Source: Verrucomicrobiota bacterium (GTDB taxonomy: Bacteria; Verrucomicrobiota; Verrucomicrobiia; Verrucomicrobiales; Verrucomicrobiaceae). Taken from it: DNA of 33,123 nucleotides. The stretch is from the NCBI GenBank assembly GCA_963204975.1, contig CAUJJC010000309.1, positions 1 through 33,123 on the forward strand, given 5' to 3'. The notes beneath the pieces are model-generated. The model saw nothing but the letters and a program-made list of their open reading frames with translations, was not told the DNA's origin and searched no databases. Shown here one piece after another: positions 25,513-33,123 of the stretch. The position numbers and the translations under genes are program-made. How positions within the stretch are numbered: position 1 is the stretch's first letter; every line of letters begins with the position of its first letter.

Positions 25513-26991
25513 ATGTCCCACCTTCTGCAATCACCCCTCTGGCTGGCCGATTCGCTCGGCTCGCCACTACCGGACAATGAGTTCGGCGTCTCCGTCAGCC
25601 TGCCGCTCTGGGCACATGTGATCGGCTATGAGGAAGGCGATGCCGCCATCACCAGCCAGTTCCGCTCTGGCTATCCTCGCTTCTTCCTGCCGCCTGCGAT
25701 CGAGCGTCTTTTCAAAGCCGCCGAGCAAGCCCTGGGCCGGCCCAGCGAGCGTTGCATCGTCTTCCCGCGACTCGTTCATGCCGAGCGCTGCCTGGAGTGG
25801 CTGCGCCGCAACGGCATCAGCGATGGCCTGCGCACCGCCACGTTCACTGATGACGCGCTGGGCGTCGCCTTGTTCCCCACCGCTGCTTACGACACCGCGC
25901 GGAAGTTTTGGCGCTTCGCGGGCGAGGTGGTCAGCATTCGCCAGTCGCTTCATGCTCTCGGCGAAACATCGAGCGTGACGCGCGAAGAAGGCGAGGAAGC
26001 CTCGGCCAAGATTCGTCAGCATCTCGCAGCCCTCAGCGGTCAGGAAGCCGAGGACGTGTTCCTCTTCCCGTCCGGCATGGCCGCTTCGTTCGCGGTGCAT
26101 CGCATGATCACCACGCTGTTCCCTGGCCGGAAGACCACACAGCTTGGCTTCCCGTATGTCGATGTGCTAAAGATTCAGCAGCACTTCGGCACTGGCTCGC
26201 ACTTCTTCCCGGTGCTTGATGAGCAGTCGTATGCGCAGCTCAGCGATCTACTCGTGCGCGAACCTCAGGCGGGCATCTTCAGCGAGGCACCGACCAATCC
26301 CCTGCTCCAGTGCTGCGACTACGAGTGGCTGAGTTCCTTCGCGGGCGAGTCGCCGCTCATCATTGATGACACCATCGGCACCTGCGTTCACGTCGATGCC
26401 TTCCGCTTCGCTGACGCGGTCACCACCAGCCTCACAAAGGCCTTCTCCGGTGCGGGCGATGTGCTCGCAGGCAGCGTCATTCTCTCGCGCGCGTCGCGGC
26501 ACTACGCGGCCTTCAGCGCCTTCCTGCGTGAGCACCATGACCACGCCTTGTTCCCTGCCGATGCCGTGGTGCTGGAGCAGAACTCACGCGACTTCGAAGA
26601 GCGCGCCCTCGGTTCCAGCCTCAACTCCATGGCTCTCTACCACTTCCTCCGCCAGCACCCGAAGGTCGGTCGCGTGTGGCATTCCATCAATGAAGGTGGC
26701 CCCGGCTATGCGCAGATTCAACGCGGTGACGGCCACGGCTGCCTGTTCTCTTTTGTGCTCAAGGATGAGTCCAGGACTCCGGCGTTCTACGATGCCCTGG
26801 AGGTGTGCAAGGGGCCTAGCCTCGGCACCGACTTCACGCTCGCCTGCCCCTACACGCTGCTAGCGCACTACCAGGAACTCGACTGGGCTGAGAGCTGCGG
26901 CGTGCCCCGCCATCTGATTCGTGTCTCCGCCGGACTCGAAGACAGCACCGACCTCATCGCACGCTTCGAGCGTGCGCTGGCCAAGGCTTGA
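25513..26991 (+). CDS. Cys/Met-metabolism PLP enzyme, cystathionine gamma-synthase-like
   Basis: 492 residues from the ATG at 25513 (a GTG at 25489 is a less likely start). Fold-type I motifs of the cystathionine gamma-synthase group are present: FPSGMAA (185-191, phosphate binding), SEAPTNPLLQ (257-266), LIIDDTIGT (283-290, D285 near the pyridine nitrogen), the PLP lysine K309 in TTSLTKAFSGAGDVLAGS, and the closing IRVSAGLEDSTDLIARFERAL. It is about 100 residues longer than bacterial MetB because of an N-terminal region with YPRFFLPPAIERL and CIVFPRLVHAERCLEWLRR. That layout resembles fungal STR2-type enzymes. The likely reaction is gamma-replacement joining cysteine to an activated homoserine in transsulfuration, but other family activities are possible. 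No other sulfur genes are adjacent. Confidence 0.8.
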   Translation: MSHLLQSPLWLADSLGSPLPDNEFGVSVSLPLWAHVIGYEEGDAAITSQFRSGYPRFFLPPAIERLFKAAEQALGRPSERCIVFPRLVHAERCLEWLRRNGISDGLRTATFTDDALGVALFPTAAYDTARKFWRFAGEVVSIRQSLHALGETSSVTREEGEEASAKIRQHLAALSGQEAEDVFLFPSGMAASFAVHRMITTLFPGRKTTQLGFPYVDVLKIQQHFGTGSHFFPVLDEQSYAQLSDLLVREPQAGIFSEAPTNPLLQCCDYEWLSSFAGESPLIIDDTIGTCVHVDAFRFADAVTTSLTKAFSGAGDVLAGSVILSRASRHYAAFSAFLREHHDHALFPADAVVLEQNSRDFEERALGSSLNSMALYHFLRQHPKVGRVWHSINEGGPGYAQIQRGDGHGCLFSFVLKDESRTPAFYDALEVCKGPSLGTDFTLACPYTLLAHYQELDWAESCGVPRHLIRVSAGLEDSTDLIARFERALAKA

Positions 26992-27011
26992 AGACTTGCC
27001 GCCATCTCTTG

Positions 27012-29161
<2,150 letters not shown>

Positions 29162-29228
29162 GCCGCACGACTGCTTCGCTGGAGATCTCCTTGTCACCCA
29201 GCATCACTCACGCCACCATTCAGACCGC

Positions 29229-29918
29229 ATGAGATACGCACTGATCGCCGCCTTGATTGGCATATCGTCCCACGTCACCGCAGGCGAGCCCGTGACGCTT
29301 TTCAATGGCAATGACCTGTCGAACTGGCACGCGAAAGCTGAACCGAAGAAGGGCACGAACAAGTGGGTGGTGGGCAGTCCACGATTGGCAGCGGATACTT
29401 CCAAGCTCGACATCACAGGCCCTGAAGGAGCGATGGTGAATATGGCAGCGAAGCACGGCGACAGTTGGGATCTCTACTCCAAGGAAGCTTTTGGCTCCTG
29501 CCGGATCGAACTCGACGTGCTCGTTCCGAAAGGCTCAAACTCCGGGATCTACGTGATGGGCGAGTATGAGGTCCAGGTTTTTGACAGCCATGGCAAGGCC
29601 AAGCCCGGTCCTGGCGACATGGGTGCCATCTATGGAGCTAGTCCGCCGCCGGTGAATGCTTCCTTGAAGCCCGGCGAGTGGCAGCACTACGTGATCGAGT
29701 GGCAGGCACCCACTTTCGACAGCCAGGGCATGAAAACTGGCAATGCCAAGTTCGTGAAGGTTGAACTCAACGGCATCTTGTTGCACCAGAACCTCGAAAT
29801 GAAAGGTCCTACTCCCGGAGGTATCACGGGCAAGGAGTCTTCGAGCGGCCCACTGATGTTCCAAGGGAACCACGGAGCCGTGGCTTATCGCAATGTCATC
29901 ATTACCCCCCTTCCTTGA
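29229..29918 (+). CDS. Secreted DUF1080 (3-keto-disaccharide hydrolase-like) protein
   Basis: 229 residues from the ATG at 29229, which begins a signal peptide (MRYALIAALIGISSHVTAGE); a start at 29154 inside ligA would bury it. The domain is the LamG-like jelly roll of DUF1080 (PF06439), shown by TLFNGNDLSNWHAK (23-36), GSNSGIYVMGEYEVQVFDS (102-120), GEWQHYVIEWQAP (149-161) and a C-terminal GPLMFQGNHGAVAYRNVII. Proteins of this group bind or cleave sugars, including 3-keto-glycosides, and are greatly expanded in Verrucomicrobia and Planctomycetes. The amidase gene follows after 3 bp, so the two are probably co-transcribed. Confidence 0.85.
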   Translation: MRYALIAALIGISSHVTAGEPVTLFNGNDLSNWHAKAEPKKGTNKWVVGSPRLAADTSKLDITGPEGAMVNMAAKHGDSWDLYSKEAFGSCRIELDVLVPKGSNSGIYVMGEYEVQVFDSHGKAKPGPGDMGAIYGASPPPVNASLKPGEWQHYVIEWQAPTFDSQGMKTGNAKFVKVELNGILLHQNLEMKGPTPGGITGKESSSGPLMFQGNHGAVAYRNVIITPLP

Positions 29919-29921
29919 TTC

Positions 29922-30647
29922 ATGCCCCACTTGCGTCACCTCCTGATTCCTGTGCTTGCCGTGTTGCTGTCCAGTTGCGGCGGCATCAACCCCATGGTGC
30001 AGTCCTGGTCCACACGGCTGCCCAACTCAGAAGGACTGCCGCAGGTCACCCCGCTCCAGCTTTACCAGGAGATCGGCATCAAGGTGGACCTCCTGCCCAA
30101 GGGCAAGGTGGGGCGGACCGGATGGAGGATGGACCCTCAGTTCATCACCATCCACAGCACGCAGAACTTCAGCTCGGGTGCCACCGCCTTTCAGCACGCC
30201 CTCGGTATGAAACGGGGCTCTTTCCGTGCTCACAAACGCCCCGGAGGCAATCGCACGGGCTATCTCACCTGGCATTTTACGGTGCAGCAGAATGCTGCCG
30301 TCCAGCACCTGCCCACCCGTGAGCAGGGCGAGCACGCGGATTTCACCGGCCCAGGGAACCGCACGAGCATCGGCATCGAGATGTGTGAAAACAAGGGCAA
30401 TGATCTGGCCTGGACGGTGGATCGCACCGCTCGGCTGGCCGCCTACCTGATGTATGTCTATCGACTGCCGCTCAACCGTGTGGTGCCTCACTATCACTGG
30501 CCTCGCTACGGCACTAGCCCTCTGCACAAGGACTGCCCTCACTTCCTGCTGAACAATGGCAAGCCTGGAGCCACCTGGAATTGGTTCCTCAGCCGGGTCA
30601 ACATGCACTACAGCCGTATCGTTCCCGGTCCAGTGGCCAGCATTTAG
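29922..30647 (+). CDS. N-acetylmuramoyl-L-alanine amidase, lipoprotein
   Basis: 241 residues. The N-terminus MPHLRHLLIPVLAVLLSSCG is a lipoprotein signal with lipid attachment at C19. The Amidase_2 (T7 lysozyme/PGRP-type) domain spans about 70-210. Probable zinc ligands are H78 (FITIHSTQ), H190 (VVPHYHW) and C205 (HKDCPHFLL), with K203 two residues before the cysteine as in T7 lysozyme. TSIGIEMCENKGND (148-161) is the conserved core strand. It should cut the bond between N-acetylmuramic acid and L-alanine in peptidoglycan, in recycling or wall remodelling, from a membrane-anchored position. It lies 3 bp behind the DUF1080 gene. Confidence 0.9.
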   Translation: MPHLRHLLIPVLAVLLSSCGGINPMVQSWSTRLPNSEGLPQVTPLQLYQEIGIKVDLLPKGKVGRTGWRMDPQFITIHSTQNFSSGATAFQHALGMKRGSFRAHKRPGGNRTGYLTWHFTVQQNAAVQHLPTREQGEHADFTGPGNRTSIGIEMCENKGNDLAWTVDRTARLAAYLMYVYRLPLNRVVPHYHWPRYGTSPLHKDCPHFLLNNGKPGATWNWFLSRVNMHYSRIVPGPVASI

Positions 30648-30697
30648 CACTCGTCGAGGCCCTGCTGGGGGATTGAGGGTTGCGGTCAAAAGTCGCA

Positions 30698-30719
30698 GGT
30701 TCGGTATCTTAGCCGAACC
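30698..30719 (+). terminator. Possible weak terminator hairpin after the amidase gene
   Basis: GGTTCGG and CCGAACC pair perfectly around eight bases, 50 bp after the amidase stop. No T-tract follows, so it could instead be a transcript-stabilising hairpin. Confidence 0.35.
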
Positions 30720-30993
30720 GCCATCATCATTCGGCTCTCCACCATTCCACGTCGGCTTTGTAGGGGTGGGTTAACTCTTTTCGCGAGGTTCACCGTGCCT
30801 TTCTCAATGGCATCCGCCTAGCCTGAGCACTGGATGACCAGCGTCGGCATTGACCTCCACCTTCGGCCTGGAGAGTGGATCTTTTCTACTGTCTGCGGGG
30901 ATTCTGAAACCTCGGTTCTGGCACTTTGATACGCAAATCAGCGGCCAAACTCAGTCGAATTTCAGAGCCTCGTGAAATTATGGTTATCTTTAA

Positions 30994-31022
30994 TACTTGC
31001 ATTTGTTGCTAAATACTATAAT
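30994..31022 (+). promoter_or_regulatory. Candidate promoter of the secretion ATPase cluster
   Basis: A perfect TATAAT (31017-31022) lies 68 bp before the GspE/PilB start in the most AT-rich part of the window. The -35 is unclear: TTGCAT is only 14 bp upstream, while the 17-bp position reads TACTTG. The -10 and the composition are the main support. Confidence 0.4.
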
Positions 31023-31090
31023 TATTCGAGTGAAATTCGATTCGCCATAATCTAACCTCTTCTCAAGGCCCTCACCACGGGCTGACCGCC

Positions 31091-32905
31091 ATGATCCCAG
31101 TGATCGACAACCTTTTGCGCCAGTGCGGCTTCGCCGAGAACGAAGACGTGCGCCAAGCCATCGACGAGGCCTGCCACAACCAGACCTCGTTCGTCGATGC
31201 CGTCCTCGATGTGTCCGGCGTCAACGAGCGCACCTTCCTCCAGGGTCTCGCCAAAATGCTAGACCTTCCCTGGTGGGAACCCGATCCCGACAAGCAGCAG
31301 GATCGCAGCCTCCGCCGTTACCTGCCCGCCGATGTCGCGCTGAAGAACCGTCTCCTACCCATCGGCATCGACACAAAGCCGAGCGAGAACGCCGCCAACG
31401 CCATCGACCAAGCGAGCGCCGTCGAGGCGACCGCGCTGCACATTGCCGCGACCGATCCGCTCAACCTCGTCGCTCGCCAGCAACTCGCTGCCGCTGTGAG
31501 CCTGCCCGTCGTGTGGCACGTCGGCGCGCGCACCAAGATCGCCGAAGGTCTCCAGAAGCTCTATGGCCTCGGCGCTGACACCTTTGAAAAGATCCTCCGC
31601 GGTCGCGCGGACTGGGGCGCAGAGGAACTCGCCGAAGAAGTCACCGTGCTCGACAACGAGCCCGAAGACGAAGAGGCCAGTGTCGTGCGCTTCGTGAATC
31701 AAATCATTCGCCGCGGCCTGGAGCAGCGCGCCACGGACATTCACGTCGAGCCGCAGCAGGATCGCCTGCGCATCCGCTATCGCATTGATGGCCGTCTCGA
31801 AGAACTGCCCGTGCCAGACAACATCAAGGCGCTGCAAGCCTCCGTGATCGCGCGCCTCAAGATCATGGCGCGCCTCGACATCGCGGAGAAGCGCCTGCCG
31901 CAAGACGGTCGTATCAATCTCGAACTCGACGGCAACCCCATCGACGTGCGCGTGGCCACCATCCCTTCGGTAGAAGGCGAGAGCGTGTCGCTGCGCTTGC
32001 TCGGTCAGCAGACCGTCACGCTCGATCGCCTGGGCATGAATGGCACGCTGCGTCCGGTCGTGGAGGAACTGCTCAAGCTGCCCAACGGCATCATCCTCAT
32101 CACCGGTCCCACCGGTTCCGGTAAATCGACGACGCTCTACGCCTTCCTCAGCCAGCTCAATCAAACGCATCGCCGCATCGTCACCATCGAAGACCCGGTG
32201 GAATACAAGATGCCCGGCATCCTTCAGATCGCGGTGAAGCCAGAAATCGGCCTCACCTTCGCGACGGGACTGCGCTCCATTTTGCGCGGCGATCCCAACG
32301 TCGTGATGGTCGGTGAAATGCGCGACCTCGAAACGACCGAAATCGCCATCCGCGCGGCTTTGACCGGTCACTTGGTGTTCTCCACGCTGCACACGAATGA
32401 CGCCATCGGCGGCATCACGCGATTGGTCGATATGGGCGTCGAGCCCTTCCTCGTATCGAGCGCCGTGCGCGCGTTCTTTGCACAGCGTCTCGTGCGTCGT
32501 CTCTGCCCCGTGTGCCGCGAGCCCACGGAGGTCGAGCCCGAGTATCTCGAATCCATCGGTTTCCCCAACTTCCGTCGCGGCCAACTCATGAAGGCCAAGG
32601 GCTGCGAGAGCTGCCGTGGCACCGGTTATCAGGGTCGTCTGTCGATCTATGAAATCTGCATCATGACCAATGCACTGCAACATCTCATCAACACGCGTGC
32701 GCACCCCAGCGAGTTCCACAAGCAAGCGCTCGCCGACGGCTATCTGCCCATGCGCGGCTACGGCTTCATGAAGGCGCTGGAAGGCGAGACCACCATCCAG
32801 GAAGTCCTCAGCGTCACCGCCGCCGAACGCACCTTCCACGAAGAGAAACCCAAGCTCGTCCCGCGCGCACCTGCCTCGCGACCACTCGTCCCTGTTGCTC
32901 ACTAA
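31091..32905 (+). CDS. GspE/PilB-family secretion or pilus assembly ATPase
   Basis: 604 residues. An N-terminal MshEN/T2SSE_N-like domain (about 1-160) is followed by the ATPase. Key motifs: Walker A GPTGSGKST (339-347), Asp box VTIEDPVEY (364-372), Walker B region VVMVGEMRD (404-412), His box TGHLVFSTLHTND (425-437), and a zinc-binding pair C472-x2-C475 with C505-x2-C508. The zinc motif and order are those of GspE/PilB extension ATPases rather than PilT. As a hexameric ring on the cytoplasmic side it would power pilin or pseudopilin assembly. The GspF/PilC partner starts 3 bp later. Type II secretion and type IV pilus versions cannot be separated from this gene alone. The alanine/proline-rich tail after about residue 585 is extra. 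Confidence 0.93.
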   Translation: MIPVIDNLLRQCGFAENEDVRQAIDEACHNQTSFVDAVLDVSGVNERTFLQGLAKMLDLPWWEPDPDKQQDRSLRRYLPADVALKNRLLPIGIDTKPSENAANAIDQASAVEATALHIAATDPLNLVARQQLAAAVSLPVVWHVGARTKIAEGLQKLYGLGADTFEKILRGRADWGAEELAEEVTVLDNEPEDEEASVVRFVNQIIRRGLEQRATDIHVEPQQDRLRIRYRIDGRLEELPVPDNIKALQASVIARLKIMARLDIAEKRLPQDGRINLELDGNPIDVRVATIPSVEGESVSLRLLGQQTVTLDRLGMNGTLRPVVEELLKLPNGIILITGPTGSGKSTTLYAFLSQLNQTHRRIVTIEDPVEYKMPGILQIAVKPEIGLTFATGLRSILRGDPNVVMVGEMRDLETTEIAIRAALTGHLVFSTLHTNDAIGGITRLVDMGVEPFLVSSAVRAFFAQRLVRRLCPVCREPTEVEPEYLESIGFPNFRRGQLMKAKGCESCRGTGYQGRLSIYEICIMTNALQHLINTRAHPSEFHKQALADGYLPMRGYGFMKALEGETTIQEVLSVTAAERTFHEEKPKLVPRAPASRPLVPVAH

Positions 32906-32908
32906 CCC

Positions 32909-33123
32909 ATGCCCACGTTTGCTTACAGCGCCCACGGCCCCAGCGGCATCGTCACCGGCACGCTCTCTGCGAGCGACCGCGGCGAGGCGTTTTCGTTGCT
33001 GGGCAAGCAGCGGCTGCAACCATTCAAACTCGAAGTCGCTGGCACCGCCACGAAGGCAGCCGAACCGAAGGCAAAAGCTAAACCAAGCGAGACCAAAGCG
33101 GCTGATGCCGCCGCACTCACAGG
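32909..33123 (+). CDS. GspF/PilC-family inner-membrane protein, N-terminal fragment
   Basis: The first 71 codons are present; the gene continues past the right edge. MPTFAYSAHGPSGIVTGTLS followed by SASDRGEAFSLLGKQRLQPFKLE is the usual start of GspF/PilC proteins, the polytopic inner-membrane platform protein that contacts the ATPase. An alanine/lysine-rich linker (about 43-70) follows before the first T2SSF domain, which lies outside the window. It is in an operon with the upstream ATPase gene, 3 bp apart. No Shine-Dalgarno is visible, so coupling to the upstream gene is likely. Confidence 0.85.
   Translation, partial: MPTFAYSAHGPSGIVTGTLSASDRGEAFSLLGKQRLQPFKLEVAGTATKAAEPKAKAKPSETKAADAAALT

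Larger units (their letters stand above)
30648..31090. other. Intergenic stretch without a gene
   Basis: 443 bp between the amidase and the secretion ATPase. No credible gene is seen on either strand. It holds a hairpin (30698-30719), a 7-bp inverted repeat AATTTCA/TGAAATT (30958-30964 and 30973-30979) and a strikingly AT-rich block (about 30973-31050) with a TATAAT. The first 300 bp look like ordinary composition with no recognisable motif and could be remnant sequence. Confidence 0.6.

Noticed and set aside
31355-33019. Minus-strand frame of 554 codons opposite the secretion ATPase
   Set aside because: Long antisense frames are common in GC-rich genes with strong codon bias; it has no recognisable motifs and also crosses into the next gene.

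Overview
The window looks like chromosomal DNA of a Verrucomicrobia bacterium, probably close to Verrucomicrobium or Prosthecobacter. This is inferred from the gene types: a giant beta-strand-repeat surface protein, an FnIII/Calx-beta/DNRLRE protein ending in a DADGDGIPNLVEYALG segment, a Tat-exported Gfo/Idh/MocA oxidoreductase, a DUF1080 protein and an unusual LacI regulator. No rRNA, tRNA, CRISPR array, phage or IS transposase was recognised.

Region 1 (1-18.5 kb) is a surface-protein locus. A minus-strand reading frame starts at 12697 and is still open at the left edge (more than 4,230 codons). It is an autotransporter-type beta-strand repeat (PATR) protein, and only its N-terminal part is in the window. 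Upstream on the same strand lies a 1,536-residue secreted multidomain protein (12759-17369) with a gingipain/C25-like domain. Its stop codon is inside an intrinsic terminator, and the giant gene may have its own promoter just beyond. A LacI-type regulator diverges from this pair across about 110 bp that contains a palindrome.

Region 2 (18.5-23.0 kb) is mixed. It holds a Tat-signal oxidoreductase whose stop codon abuts that of the LacI gene, a VapBC toxin-antitoxin pair with palindromes in front, a small PLDc_N membrane protein, and a minus-strand operon of MBL-fold hydrolase, N-formylglutamate-amidohydrolase-like protein and OsmC protein.

Region 3 (23.1-30.6 kb) is plus-strand and more conserved. 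It has a tail-specific protease (Prc/CtpA) with a clear terminator, a cystathionine gamma-synthase-like PLP enzyme, a nested inverted-repeat element, NAD-dependent DNA ligase (ligA), a secreted DUF1080 protein and a lipoprotein N-acetylmuramoyl-L-alanine amidase.

Region 4 (30.6 kb to the end) is a 443-bp intergenic stretch followed by a GspE/PilB ATPase and the start of its GspF/PilC partner, which begins a type II secretion or type IV pilus cluster.

Only vapC and the MBL gene have strong Shine-Dalgarno sequences among the starts examined. The most unusual items are the giant protein with four diverged modules, the terminator between the two surface genes, the degenerate peptidase-like domain and the nested inverted-repeat element before ligA. 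I found no convincing new defence or biosynthetic system.
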